DNA of 64,000 nucleotides from positions 3,720,001 to 3,784,000 of the forward strand of contig NZ_JBGCCJ010000001.1 in the NCBI RefSeq assembly GCF_041262565.1. Direction: 5' to 3'. The stretch is from Leifsonia sp. EB41. GTDB taxonomy: Bacteria > Actinomycetota > Actinomycetes > Actinomycetales > Microbacteriaceae. The position numbers and the translations under genes were made by a program. A model generated the notes under the pieces. That model worked only from the letters and a program-made list of their open reading frames with translations. It was not told where the DNA came from and searched no databases. This document shows, in pieces, positions 50,533-59,530 of the stretch. How positions within the stretch are numbered: position 1 is the stretch's first letter; every line of letters begins with the position of its first letter.

Positions 50533-50768
50533 TGGTAAACTACCGAGTGCACCCGTGAAGAACCCGCGTCACGAGCGAATCCAGCTTCCGGGTGATCTCT
50601 TAGCAATCATGCCGTCACTCCTGCCTGCGCTTTTCGGACCTCCGGAGCATCCGGGAATCCAGAGCGCACCGTAGCGCGGATCAGAACGCAGCACGGTAAG
50701 GCAGGCTCACGTGACGATGCTCCACAGCGGCGCGCAGAGTGCGCGCCGGGGGAAAGGAATCCTCTTCA
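50533..50768 (+). promoter_or_regulatory. rho promoter and long leader
   Basis: An extended -10 element TGG-TAAACT (TAAACT at 50536-50541) begins a leader of about 225 bases before the rho GTG at 50769. The leader holds a possible 21-codon ORF (50609-50674) and a perfect 7-bp hairpin GGCGCGC-AGAGT-GCGCGCC (50729-50747) that ends next to the GGGGGAAAGGA ribosome binding site. Long leaders are usual where Rho regulates its own synthesis. Confidence 0.5.
50609..50674 (+). CDS. Possible rho leader peptide (21 codons)
   Basis: An ATG at 50609 opens a short frame, MPSLLPALFGPPEHP and six more residues, ending in TAG at 50672-50674, entirely inside the rho leader. GGTGAT lies about 10 bases upstream as a weak ribosome binding site. 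Escherichia coli has a leader peptide (rhoL) in the comparable place, but there is no visible sequence similarity. The peptide is rich in Pro (six of 21), which could stall ribosomes. Coding status is unproven. Confidence 0.3.
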   Translation: MPSLLPALFGPPEHPGIQSAP

Positions 50769-52985
50769 GTGACTGATGTCGAACTCCACGCCGGGGGCGT
50801 GGACACCAGCGACCTGACCTCGCTCAAGGTGGCGGAGCTGCAGGCTCTCGCCGCAGAGCTCGGCCTCCAGGGCGCGACCCGGCTCCGCAAGGGCGAGCTG
50901 GTCTCGGCGATCGCGGCGGCTCGCGCCGCGGCTGCCGGAACCGAGGCGCCCGCCGAGTCGGAAGCGGCAGAGCCCGTCTCGACCGAGACGGTCCCGGCCG
51001 AGACCGAGCAGCAGGCGGACCACGCGACCGCGGCCTCCCAGGTGCTCATCGAGCCGCTCATCGCCGAGCCTGTGGCCGACGAGCCTTTCGCCGGCGACGC
51101 CCTCCTCGCCGAGGTCGTCCCGGAGCCGCGTCGCCGCGGCTCGCGCCGGGTCTCCAGCCCGGACGGCACGGGCATCGTCCCGTCGACCAGCGTCGGCGCC
51201 GGCACCCACGTCAACACCGGCGAGACCGGTGTCGAGTCGCTCATCCCGGACGTCGACGCTCTGCTCGACTCCGCGCTCGCCTCCCGCGAGCAGGCGCAGC
51301 GCGACGGCCAGGGCGGCGGACGCCGTCGCCGCGGCCGCGGTCAGAACGGCCAGGGCCAGCAGAACGGCCAGGAGACCGACGAGCAGTCGGCCGAGGCGCC
51401 GGCGCAGGCCGAGCAGGCCCGCGGCGACCAGAACCGTGGCGAGCAGCCCCGTGGCGACCAGAGCGGCGACCAGCAGGGCGACGCCGCCGAGCAGGGCGGT
51501 GAGCAGCAGCCCTCCGGCCGCAGCCGCCGCAACCGGAACCGCAACAAGGGCAACGCCCAGAACGACCAGGCCCAGCAGAACCAGCAGGGCGCTCAGCAGA
51601 ACCAGCAGGGCGGCCAGCAGGCTCAGCAGAACCAGCCGAAGGACCTCCAGGGCGACGGCCAGCAGCGCGGTCAGCAGAACCGCGGCCCGCAGGAGCAGCA
51701 GCAGGCCGAGGGCGACCGCGCCGGCCGCTACCGCGACCGCAACCGCAAGCGCCGCGGCGGCGTGGCCGGCGACGAGTTCGAGCCGGAGATCGCCGACGAC
51801 GACGTGCTGATCCCCGTCGCGGGCATCCTCGACGTGCTGGACAACTACGCGTTCGTCCGCACCACGGGCTACCTCCCCGGCGCCAGCGACGTCTACGTCT
51901 CGCTCGGCCAGGTGAAGAAGTACAGCCTCCGGAAGGGCGACGCCGTGGTCGGCGCCATCCGCCAGCCGCGCGACGGCGAGAACAACAGCCGCCAGAAGTA
52001 CAACGCGCTGGTGAAGGTCGACTCGATCAACGGCCAGACCGTCGAGGAGGCCGCGACCCGCGTCGAGTTCGGCAAGCTCACCCCGCTGTACCCGCAGGAG
52101 CGTCTGCGCCTGGAGACCGAGCCCGGCAAGGTCACCCAGCGGATCATCGACCTGGTCGCCCCGATCGGCAAGGGCCAGCGCGGCCTCATCGTCGCGCCCC
52201 CGAAGGCCGGCAAGACCATCGTGATGCAGCAGATCGCCAACGCGATCACCACCAACAACCCCGAGGTCCACCTCATGGTGGTGCTGGTCGACGAGCGTCC
52301 CGAAGAGGTCACCGACATGCAGCGCACGGTGAAGGGCGAGGTCATCGCCTCCACCTTCGACCGTCCCGCCGAGGACCACACCACCGTCGCGGAGCTCGCG
52401 ATCGAGCGCGCCAAGCGCCTGGTCGAGCTCGGCCACGACGTGGTCGTGCTGCTCGACTCGATCACCCGCCTCGGCCGCGCGTACAACCTGACGGCGCCGG
52501 CCTCCGGTCGCATCCTGTCGGGCGGTGTCGACGCGTCCGCGCTGTACCCGCCGAAGCGCTTCTTCGGCGCAGCGCGCAACATCGAGCACGGCGGCTCGCT
52601 GACCATCCTCGCCTCGGCGCTGGTCGAGACCGGCTCCAAGATGGACGAGGTGATCTTCGAGGAGTTCAAGGGCACCGGCAACATGGAGCTCCGCCTGTCC
52701 CGCCAGCTCGCCGACAAGCGCATCTTCCCGGCCGTCGACGTCAACGCCTCCGGCACCCGCCGCGAGGAGATGCTGATGGGCCAGGACGAGGTCAAGATCA
52801 CCTGGAAGCTGCGTCGCGCCCTCGCCGGCGTCGACCAGCAGCAGGCCCTGGAGATCGTGCTCGGCCGCCTCAAGGAGACCTCGAGCAACGTCGAGTTCCT
52901 CATGCAGGTGCAGAAGTCGATGCCCGCGCCGGCCAACGGCCACGGCAACGCGCACTCGCACGGCCACGAGAACGACCACCGCTAG
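50769..52985 (+). CDS. rho: Transcription termination factor Rho with large disordered insertion
   Basis: A 738-residue hexameric RNA helicase that ends transcription; Escherichia coli Rho has 419 residues. Residues about 12-50 are the Rho N-terminal helical domain (LTSLKVAELQALAAELGLQG). Residues about 180-320 are a low-complexity insertion rich in Gln, Asn, Gly and Arg (QQNQQGAQQNQQGG). The RNA-binding OB fold (VAGILDVLDNYAFVRTTGYL) follows, then the RecA-like ATPase with P-loop APPKAGKT (about 476-483) and LVDERPEEVTDM. The GTG at 50769 follows AAAGGA. Insertions here are known from Micrococcus luteus Rho and other actinomycetes. Confidence 0.96.
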   Translation: MTDVELHAGGVDTSDLTSLKVAELQALAAELGLQGATRLRKGELVSAIAAARAAAAGTEAPAESEAAEPVSTETVPAETEQQADHATAASQVLIEPLIAEPVADEPFAGDALLAEVVPEPRRRGSRRVSSPDGTGIVPSTSVGAGTHVNTGETGVESLIPDVDALLDSALASREQAQRDGQGGGRRRRGRGQNGQGQQNGQETDEQSAEAPAQAEQARGDQNRGEQPRGDQSGDQQGDAAEQGGEQQPSGRSRRNRNRNKGNAQNDQAQQNQQGAQQNQQGGQQAQQNQPKDLQGDGQQRGQQNRGPQEQQQAEGDRAGRYRDRNRKRRGGVAGDEFEPEIADDDVLIPVAGILDVLDNYAFVRTTGYLPGASDVYVSLGQVKKYSLRKGDAVVGAIRQPRDGENNSRQKYNALVKVDSINGQTVEEAATRVEFGKLTPLYPQERLRLETEPGKVTQRIIDLVAPIGKGQRGLIVAPPKAGKTIVMQQIANAITTNNPEVHLMVVLVDERPEEVTDMQRTVKGEVIASTFDRPAEDHTTVAELAIERAKRLVELGHDVVVLLDSITRLGRAYNLTAPASGRILSGGVDASALYPPKRFFGAARNIEHGGSLTILASALVETGSKMDEVIFEEFKGTGNMELRLSRQLADKRIFPAVDVNASGTRREEMLMGQDEVKITWKLRRALAGVDQQQALEIVLGRLKETSSNVEFLMQVQKSMPAPANGHGNAHSHGHENDHR

Positions 52986-53073
52986 CTGACGAAGTGCCCG
53001 TCCGCCGCGCCACTGTGCGCGGTGGGCGGGCGCTTTCTCGTTTCCCGCCGGCGCCTCCAGAAAGAAGTCACGC

Positions 53074-54150
53074 ATGTTCGAGTCGGTCAACGGCCTCATC
53101 GCCGAGCACGACGACCTCCAGCAGCAGCTCTCCGACCCCGAGCTGCACAGCGACCCTGTGCGCTCCAAGAAGGTGAACCGCCGCTACGCGGAGCTCTCGC
53201 GCATCGTCGCCTCGTACAACCAGTGGAAGCAGCTCTCCGACGACCTGGAGGCCGCGCGCGAGCTGGCCGCGGAGGACGAGGCGTTCGCCGAGGAGATCCC
53301 CGGCCTGGAGCAGAGCCTGGAGGAGTCCGGCGAGAAGCTGCGCCGCCTGCTGATCCCGCGGGACCCCAACGACAGCCGCGATGTCATCATGGAGATCAAG
53401 ATGGGGGAGGGCGGGGCCGAGTCCGCGCTGTTCGCCGGCGACCTCCTGCGCATGTACCTGCACTATGCGGACTCGAAGCGCTGGAAGGCCGAGATCATCG
53501 AGCAGACCTCCAGCGACCTCGGCGGCATCAAGGACGTGCAGGTCGCCTTCAAGGGGTCGTCGAGCGACCCGGCCGAGGGCGTGTGGGCGCACCTCAAGTA
53601 CGAGGGCGGCGTGCACCGCGTGCAGCGGGTTCCGGCGACCGAGTCGCAGGGCCGCATCCACACCTCCGCCGCCGGTGTGCTCGTCTTCCCCGAGGTCGAC
53701 GAGCCCGAAGAGGTGGACATCAACCAGAACGACCTCAAGATCGACGTCTTCCGGTCGTCCGGCCCTGGCGGCCAGTCGGTCAACACGACGGACTCGGCGG
53801 TGCGGATCACCCACGTGCCGACCGGCATCGTGGTGTCGATGCAGAACGAGAAGAGCCAGCTGCAGAACCGGGAGGCCGCGATGCGCGTGCTCCGGGCGCG
53901 GCTCCTCGCCAAGCAGCAGGAGGAAGCGGACGCCGAGGCGGCCGAGTTCCGCAAGGGCCAGATCCGCACGATGGACCGCTCCGAGCGCATCCGCACCTAC
54001 AACTTCCCGGAGAACCGGATCGCCGACCACCGCACCGGCTACAAGGCGTACAACCTCGACTCGGTCATGAACGGCGCCCTGGAGCCCGTCATCGAGTCCA
54101 ACATCCTCGCCGACGAGGAGGCCCGCCTGGCCGACCTCGGCTCCGACTGA
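53074..54150 (+). CDS. prfA: Peptide chain release factor 1
   Basis: A 358-residue class I release factor reading UAA and UAG. The codon-recognition tripeptide is Pro-Ala-Thr (187-189, in RVPATESQG), diagnostic of RF1 rather than RF2. The catalytic GGQ is in [12 protein letters not shown] (232-234), the target of PrmC methylation. Length is normal. The ATG at 53074 has only a weak GAAG upstream. In related genomes prmC follows directly; here convergent cysE and cysK lie between them. Confidence 0.97.
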   Translation: MFESVNGLIAEHDDLQQQLSDPELHSDPVRSKKVNRRYAELSRIVASYNQWKQLSDDLEAARELAAEDEAFAEEIPGLEQSLEESGEKLRRLLIPRDPNDSRDVIMEIKMGEGGAESALFAGDLLRMYLHYADSKRWKAEIIEQTSSDLGGIKDVQVAFKGSSSDPAEGVWAHLKYEGGVHRVQRVPATESQGRIHTSAAGVLVFPEVDEPEEVDINQNDLKIDVFRSSGPGGQSVNTTDSAVRITHVPTGIVVSMQNEKSQLQNREAAMRVLRARLLAKQQEEADAEAAEFRKGQIRTMDRSERIRTYNFPENRIADHRTGYKAYNLDSVMNGALEPVIESNILADEEARLADLGSD

Positions 54151-54240
54151 CGCCGAGACGGCGCAAAGTGGGGCTCTGAGCGCCGAGACGGCGCATTCTC
54201 CGCCGCCTCGGCGCTCAGCGGCGCACTTTGCGCCGCCTCG
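54151..54240. terminator. Doubly nested inverted repeat filling the prfA/cysE convergent gap
   Basis: An outer stem (54154-54170 with 54224-54240, 16 of 17 pairs) encloses an inner stem (54176-54193 with 54201-54218, 17 of 18 pairs) with a 7-base loop. The left arms contain the same 15-base direct repeat (54151-54165 and 54181-54195), so each left arm can also pair with the other right arm. The element starts on the base after the prfA stop. Confidence 0.8.
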
Positions 54241-54246
54241 ATCGGG

Positions 54247-54816
54247 TCAGATGTAGAGGGCCGGGTCCTGCCACTCGTCGCCGGCGATCTGCTCGTGGCC
54301 GGAGCGCGGGCGGGCCCGCGCGGGCACGCCGGTGAGCACCGAGTCCGGGGGCGCGTCGTGCACGACGACCGCGTTCGCGCCGATCACCGTCCGGGTGCCG
54401 ATCTCGATCGCGCCCAGCACCTTGGCGCCGGCGCCGACCGTGACATGGTCGTGGATGGTCGGGTGCCGTTTGCCGTGGCCGCTGCCGCGGCCGCCGAGGG
54501 TCACGCCGTGGTACAGCATCACGTCGTCGCCGATCCAGGTGGTCTCGCCGATGACGACGCCCATCCCGTGGTCGATGAAGAAGCGGCGGCCGATTCGGGC
54601 GCCGGGGTGGATCTCGATGCCGGTCAGGAAGCGGGTGAACTGGGAGAGCATCCGTGCGGGCGTCCGGAAGCCGGCCCGCCAGAGCCGGTGGGCGACGCGG
54701 TACGACCAGACGGCGTGGAGGCCGGAGTAGACCAGCGCCACCTCGGCGCCCCCGCGCGCGGCGGGGTCGTGCGTGCGCGCGTTGCGGATGTCCTCGCGCG
54801 CCCGGAACAGGGCCAC
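54247..54816 (-). CDS. cysE: Serine O-acetyltransferase
   Basis: A 189-residue enzyme forming O-acetylserine from serine and acetyl-CoA. It is the short form, with an N-terminal helical part ([22 protein letters not shown]) and a left-handed beta-helix of hexapeptide repeats ([26 protein letters not shown]). The His of HGMGVVIG and [14 protein letters not shown] are active-site blocks. The start is a GTG at 54816, 4 bases after the cysK stop. It makes the substrate for CysK, and the two can form the cysteine synthase complex; the C-terminal Ile (ALYI) is the residue that inserts into CysK. Confidence 0.93.
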   Translation of the reverse strand: MALFRAREDIRNARTHDPAARGGAEVALVYSGLHAVWSYRVAHRLWRAGFRTPARMLSQFTRFLTGIEIHPGARIGRRFFIDHGMGVVIGETTWIGDDVMLYHGVTLGGRGSGHGKRHPTIHDHVTVGAGAKVLGAIEIGTRTVIGANAVVVHDAPPDSVLTGVPARARPRSGHEQIAGDEWQDPALYI

Positions 54817-54820
54817 GCCG

Positions 54821-55759
54821 TCAGTCCAGCAGATCGGCCCAGAGGGCCGTCGAGATGTACCGCTCACCCGTGTCGCAGACGATCGCGACGATGGTCTTGC
54901 CCGCGTTCTCCGGCCGTGCCGCGACCTGGAGGGCGGCCCAGATGATCGCGCCGGAGGAGATGCCGGCGAGGATGCCCTCCTCACTGGCGAGCCGCTTTGC
55001 CACGGCGATGGAGTCGTCGAACGACACATCGATGACTTCGTCGTAGATGCTGGTGTCCAGGATCTCGGGCACGAAGTTCGCGCCGAGGCCCTGGATCTTG
55101 TGCGGGCCCGGCTTGCCGCCGTTGAGGATCGGGGAGTCCGCCGGCTCGACGGCGATCACCTGCACCTCGGGCTTGCGCTCCTTGAGGACCTGGCCGACGC
55201 CGGTGATGGTGCCGCCGGTGCCGATGCCGGCGACGAAGATGTCCACTCCGCCGTCCGTGTCCGCCCAGATCTCCTCGGCGGTGGTGGCGCGGTGGATGGC
55301 GGGGTTGGCCTCGTTGGCGAACTGGCGCGCCCAGATCGCGTTGTCGTTCTCGGCCACGATCTTCTGGGCGGCCTCCACTGCGCCGCGCATCCCGTCGGGG
55401 CCGGGGGTGAGGACGATCTCGGCGCCGAACGCGCGCAGCAGCACGCGGCGTTCCTTGGACATGGTCTCCGGCATGGTCAAGATGACCCTGTAGCCGCGGG
55501 CGGCGCCGACCATCGCGAGCGCGATGCCGGTGTTGCCGCTGGTCCCTTCCACGATGATGCCGCCGGGGCGCAGTTCGCCGGACTTCTCGGCGGCGTCGAT
55601 GATCGCGACGCCGATGCGGTCCTTGACGCTTCCGCCCGGGTTGAAGAACTCCAGCTTCGCCAGCACGGTCGCACCGGCGTCGGCGGCGAGTCTGTTCAGC
55701 TTGACGAGGGGAGTGCGTCCGACGGTTTCGGTGATGTTCTCGTAGACCTGTGCTGGCAT
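54821..55759 (-). CDS. cysK: Cysteine synthase A (O-acetylserine sulfhydrylase)
   Basis: A 312-residue PLP enzyme making cysteine from O-acetylserine and sulfide. The PLP Lys is in [10 protein letters not shown] (Lys 46), the substrate loop is [12 protein letters not shown] (about 73), and the phosphate loop is [18 protein letters not shown] (minus strand 55772-55767) lies 7 bases before the ATG at 55759, so transcription is probably leaderless from this ATG; a GTG three codons earlier would overlap the -10 box. It leads a cysK-cysE operon oriented against the rho-prfA block. Confidence 0.95.
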   Translation of the reverse strand: MPAQVYENITETVGRTPLVKLNRLAADAGATVLAKLEFFNPGGSVKDRIGVAIIDAAEKSGELRPGGIIVEGTSGNTGIALAMVGAARGYRVILTMPETMSKERRVLLRAFGAEIVLTPGPDGMRGAVEAAQKIVAENDNAIWARQFANEANPAIHRATTAEEIWADTDGGVDIFVAGIGTGGTITGVGQVLKERKPEVQVIAVEPADSPILNGGKPGPHKIQGLGANFVPEILDTSIYDEVIDVSFDDSIAVAKRLASEEGILAGISSGAIIWAALQVAARPENAGKTIVAIVCDTGERYISTALWADLLD

Positions 55760-55821
55760 GGCCTCCACTCTATTCCGCCCGGGGCCTCGGTGGCGGCCTG
55801 TGACGGTAAGCTCGTCGGGCC

Positions 55822-56694
55822 ATGTCAGACTCCGCGCCCTCCACCGTCCGCTCCCTCCGCGACGAGACGGTCGCCGCCCTCGCGCAGGCGGGGGTGCCCG
55901 ACCCGGAGGTGGACGCCGACCTCCTCGTCGCGTTCGTGCTCGGCGTCGGGCGCGGCCGGGTGCAGGCGCTGGTGGTCATGGACACCGCGATCGACGCGGA
56001 CGACGCCCGCCGGGTCCGCGAGCTCGCCGCCCGCCGGGCCACGCGGGAGCCGCTGCAGCACATCACCGGCGTCGCGCCGTTCCGCTCCCTGGAGCTCGCG
56101 GTCGGCCCCGGCGTGTTCGTGCCCAGGCCGGAGACCGAGCAGGTGGTCCAGTTCGCGATCGACGCGCTCCGCGCGGTCCCGTCCGCGGAGCCGGTCGGCG
56201 TCGACCTCGGGACGGGCAGCGGCGCGATCGCCCTCGCGATGGCGACGGAGGTCCCGCACGCCCGCGTCTACGCGGTGGAGAAGTCCCCGGAGGCGTTCGC
56301 CTGGACGCGCCGCAACGTCGAGTCGGTGGGCGCGAGCAACCTCCAGGCCGTGCTCGGCGACCTCGCCGACGCCCTCCCTCAGCTGGACGGCACGGTGGAC
56401 GTCGTCATCTCCAACCCGCCGTACGTGCCGGACGACGCGATCCCGCGCGACCCGGAGGTGCGGCTCTTCGACCCGGCCGTGGCGCTCTACGGCGGCGCCG
56501 ACGGGCTGGACGTCGTGCGCGTCATATCCGGCGTCGCGCGGAGGCTGCTCCGCCCGGGCGGAACCCTCGTGCTGGAGCACGGCGAGCTGCAGGGCGCGCA
56601 GATCCGCGAGCTGCTGACCGCCGACGGCTGGCGCGCCGCGGCGACCCACCGCGACCTCACCACCCGCGACCGGGCGACGACCGCGCTGCGCTAG
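55822..56694 (+). CDS. prmC: Peptide chain release factor N5-glutamine methyltransferase
   Basis: A 290-residue SAM-dependent enzyme that methylates the GGQ glutamine of release factors. SAM motif [17 protein letters not shown] (about residue 133) and the catalytic NPPY in [12 protein letters not shown] (about 197) are present. [11 protein letters not shown] is the PrmC-specific block. TAAGCT (55807-55812) lies 9 bases before the ATG, so it may be leaderless. It is cut off from prfA by cysE/cysK, and is followed by a palindromic element. Confidence 0.95.
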   Translation: MSDSAPSTVRSLRDETVAALAQAGVPDPEVDADLLVAFVLGVGRGRVQALVVMDTAIDADDARRVRELAARRATREPLQHITGVAPFRSLELAVGPGVFVPRPETEQVVQFAIDALRAVPSAEPVGVDLGTGSGAIALAMATEVPHARVYAVEKSPEAFAWTRRNVESVGASNLQAVLGDLADALPQLDGTVDVVISNPPYVPDDAIPRDPEVRLFDPAVALYGGADGLDVVRVISGVARRLLRPGGTLVLEHGELQGAQIRELLTADGWRAAATHRDLTTRDRATTALR

Positions 56695-56702
56695 CCCCCG
56701 CA

Positions 56703-56757
56703 GATTCGTGCCGAATGTGCGGTTTCGCGCCGCGAATCGCGACATTCGGCACGAATC
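56703..56757. repeat. 55-bp dispersed palindrome, copy 3 (bidirectional terminator)
   Basis: Arms GATTCGTGCCGAATGT (56703-56718) and ACATTCGGCACGAATC (56742-56757) are perfectly complementary over 16 bases with a 23-base loop. It lies between the stop codons of prmC and the convergent TetR gene. Arms and loop match the copies at 7575 and 22578. Confidence 0.85.
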
Positions 56758-56766
56758 CGTGAGCGC

Positions 56767-57684
56767 TCAGGCGCGCATCGCCCGCTCGCGGGCGCGGGCG
56801 ATGGCCTCGCGCTCGCGTTTGCGGGCCTCGCGCAGCGCCTTCTCGGCCTCCCGGCGCGCCTTCGTCGCCTCGCGGACGGCCTTGTCGCGCGGCACCGGCT
56901 CCGGTCGCGGCTCGTACGCCACGACCGGTTCGCCGGCCGCGCGGGCGGTGACGTAGCGCTCGATCCCGTCCAGGATGCGCTCCAGCCCGAACGCGAAGTC
57001 GTCCTGCTCGTCCTCGGCGTCGGAGTAGCCGCCGGAGGCGACCAGGGGAGCGAGGTCGGGGAACCGCTCCGGCGTGACCAGCTCCGCGAGCGCGGCCGTG
57101 AACGCCTCCCCGCTCTGCGGCGGCGTCGAGCCCTCCTGGCGCGCCTGCCGCACATCCCGCTCCACGATCCCGACCGCGCGCGCGTACGACGACAGCAGCA
57201 GCGCCGTCGACATCTTCTCCGCATCAGCCAGCGGCAGGTCGCGCATCTCGCGCAGCCCCCAGTCGAGCACGGCGAGGTTGTTCGGCATCAGCGGGATGCC
57301 GGAGATCGGGATGTCCGGGAACCACGGGTGCGCCTGCATGACCTCGATGGTGGCCATCGACCAGCGCCGCAGCCCGGCGCGCCAGTCCGGCCCGCGGTCG
57401 TCCTCGGCCGGGATCGGGACCTCGCACACCGCGTCCTGCATGAGCGCGAGCACATCGTCCTTGCTCGTCACGTAGCGGTACAGGGACATCGTGGTGAAGC
57501 CGAGCTCCGTCGCGATCCGGCTCATCGAGACCGCGGACAGGCCCTCCTGGTCGGCGACGCCGATCGCCGTCTCGACGATGCGCTCGATGCTCAGCTCGCG
57601 CTTGGGTCCGCGCTGCGGCCGCTCGGCGACGCCCCAGCTCAGCGCGACGGCGCGGGGGAGCGCCTCTTCGACTTCGTCCGCCAT
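56767..57684 (-). CDS. TetR-family regulator with long charged C-terminal tail
   Basis: A 305-residue repressor. The helix-turn-helix is at about residues 28-75 (IVETAIGVADQEGLSAVSMSRIATELGFTTMSLYRYVTSKDDVL). A TetR-C ligand domain (about 85-245) follows. The last 50-60 residues alternate Arg, Lys, Glu and Ala (REATKARREAEKALREARKR) and look like a long helix or coiled coil, which is unusual for the family. It is divergent from the ABC exporter genes and most likely represses them through the shared 118-base promoter region. Confidence 0.87.
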   Translation of the reverse strand: MADEVEEALPRAVALSWGVAERPQRGPKRELSIERIVETAIGVADQEGLSAVSMSRIATELGFTTMSLYRYVTSKDDVLALMQDAVCEVPIPAEDDRGPDWRAGLRRWSMATIEVMQAHPWFPDIPISGIPLMPNNLAVLDWGLREMRDLPLADAEKMSTALLLSSYARAVGIVERDVRQARQEGSTPPQSGEAFTAALAELVTPERFPDLAPLVASGGYSDAEDEQDDFAFGLERILDGIERYVTARAAGEPVVAYEPRPEPVPRDKAVREATKARREAEKALREARKREREAIARARERAMRA

Positions 57685-57708
57685 TGAGCACGCCTTCCCG
57701 GTTCGGTG

Positions 57709-57760
57709 TTGACACCCATCCTAGAACTGTGTATCACTTAAACGAAATGGTATGCGCCAT
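57709..57760 (+). promoter_or_regulatory. Promoter of the ABC exporter with candidate TetR operator
   Basis: TTGACA (57709-57714), a 17-base spacer and TATCAC (57732-57737) form a strong promoter. The palindromic ATGG-N6-CCAT (57747-57760) lies at the expected start of transcription, and TGTGTA and TACACA face each other further out. This suits regulation by the divergent TetR protein. Confidence 0.5.
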
Positions 57761-57802
57761 AAACAGTTTGCAACGTACACAGAACTCGAAAGGAACCGGA
57801 TC

Positions 57803-58699
57803 ATGACAGCACCAGCGATCGAGGTCGCCGGACTGCGCAAGTCCTTCGGCGCGCAGACCGTCCTCGACGGGGTCGACCTGCGCGTCGAGCGCGGCACCGT
57901 GTTCGCCCTGCTCGGACCGAACGGGGCGGGCAAGACGACGTTCATCAACATCCTCAGCACCCTGGTCGCGCCCGACGGCGGCAGCGCGGTGATCTGCGGC
58001 CACGACGTCGTCGCCGACCCGGAGGGCGTCAAGCGGTCGATCAGCCTCACCGGCCAGTCCGCGGCGGTGGACGAAGTCCTCACGGCGGAGGAGAACCTCC
58101 GCATGATGGCGCGGCTCTCCGGCTTCGGCCGGGCGGAGGCCGCCCAGCGCGCCGCCGAGCTGATCGACGGCTTCGACCTCCGCGACGCCGCCCGCAAGCG
58201 CGTGAAGACCTACTCCGGTGGGATGCGCCGCCGCCTCGACCTGGCGCTCAGCCTCGTCGCGACGCCGCCGGTCATCGTCCTCGACGAGCCGACCACCGGG
58301 CTCGACACCCGCAGCAGGCAGGCGCTCTGGGCCATCATCCGGGACCTCGCCGCGGGCGGCGTCACCATGCTCCTCACCACGCAGTACCTGGAGGAGGCCG
58401 ACCAGCTCGCCGACCGGATCGCCGTGCTCGACCACGGCACGATCGTCGCAGAAGGCACGGCCGTCGAGCTCAAAGCGCGTGTCGGCGGGGAGGTCGTGGA
58501 GCTCCGCGACGCCGCCGACGAGATCGTCCGCGAACTGCCGACCGACGGCACCGTCGACGGCCTCCGGGACGCGATCGAGGTCCTCGACCGGCTGGGCGTC
58601 CCCGGCGCGTCCATCGCCATCCGCAAGCCCAGCCTGGACGACGCGTTCCTCGCGCTCACCGGCAACCGCACCGAATTCCAGAAGGAGGCCGTCCGATGA
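57803..58699 (+). CDS. ABC exporter ATP-binding protein (DrrA-like)
   Basis: A 298-residue ATPase. Walker A is GPNGAGKT (38-45), the signature is TYSGGMRRRLDLA (about 135), Walker B is VIVLDEPTTGLD, and the C-terminal 80 residues follow the DrrA/daunorubicin-resistance pattern (LDDAFLALTG). It would drive drug or lipid export through the permease encoded next, with which it overlaps by 4 bases. AAAGGA lies 9 bases before the ATG at 57803. Confidence 0.93.
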   Translation: MTAPAIEVAGLRKSFGAQTVLDGVDLRVERGTVFALLGPNGAGKTTFINILSTLVAPDGGSAVICGHDVVADPEGVKRSISLTGQSAAVDEVLTAEENLRMMARLSGFGRAEAAQRAAELIDGFDLRDAARKRVKTYSGGMRRRLDLALSLVATPPVIVLDEPTTGLDTRSRQALWAIIRDLAAGGVTMLLTTQYLEEADQLADRIAVLDHGTIVAEGTAVELKARVGGEVVELRDAADEIVRELPTDGTVDGLRDAIEVLDRLGVPGASIAIRKPSLDDAFLALTGNRTEFQKEAVR

Positions 58700-59509
58700 C
58701 CGCCCTCACCTCTCCCGTCCTGCCGACCGGCCGCACAGCCTCCCGGCGCGTGGGCCGCGCCACCGCGACAGCGGTGTTCATCGGCCGCAGCGTCCGGCAC
58801 TCGCTCCGCAATGTCGAGGCGCTGACGATGGCGATCGTCCTCCCGGTGATGCTGATGCTGCTGTTCACCTTCGTGTTCGGCGGTGCGCTCGACAAGGAAG
58901 GCGGCTACGTCGACTACGTCGTGCCGGGTATCATCCTGCTCTGCGCCGGGTTCGGAGCCTCCAGCACCGCGGTCGACGTGGCCGAGGACATGAGCAACGG
59001 CATCGTCGACCGGTTCCGCACCCATGCCGCTCCAGGCCGGCGGCGTGGTCACGGGGCACGTCGTCGCCAGCCTCCTGCGCAACCTGCTCGCGACCGGGGT
59101 CGTGATCGGCGTCGCGCTCGCGGTCGGCTTCCGCCCGACCGCGAACGCGCTCGAATGGCTGGGCGCGCTCGGGATGGTCGCGCTCTTCATCCTCGCCATC
59201 ACCTGGCTCTACGCGGCGATCGGACTCGCGGCGGCCAACCCGACCGCCGCCAGCGGCTACGGGTTCGCGCTGCTGTTCGTGCCGTACCTGTCGAGCGCGT
59301 TCGTGCCCACCGACACGATGCCGACCTGGCTGCAGTGGATCGCGCAGAACCAGCCGATCACGCCGATCATCGAGACCATCCGCGCGCTCCTGTTCGGGCG
59401 CGACCCCGGCAGCGAGCTCTGGTGGGCGCTGGGCTGGTGCGCGGTGATCATCGCGGGGGCCTACGTCTGGGCGGTGTGGCTGTTCCGTCGCAAGACCGGG
59501 AGGCGCTGA
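58696..59509 (+). pseudogene. ABC-2 type exporter permease, frameshifted
   Basis: The ATG at 58696 starts a DrrB-type permease (ending EDMSNGIVDRFRTH in frame). From there the frame turns to Arg-rich nonsense. The continuation lies one frame away, starting MPLQAGGVVTGHVVASLLRN at 59024 and running through four membrane segments to RRKTGRR at 59509. Homologous permeases read DRFRT-MPLQ or similar without a break. The junction is CGCACCCATGCCG; removing one C of 59021-59023 joins the frames. So a one-base insertion splits an otherwise intact gene. A sequencing error or phase variation at the short C run is equally possible. Confidence 0.8.
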
Positions 59510-59530
59510 GCGGGACGCTCAGCGCTCACC

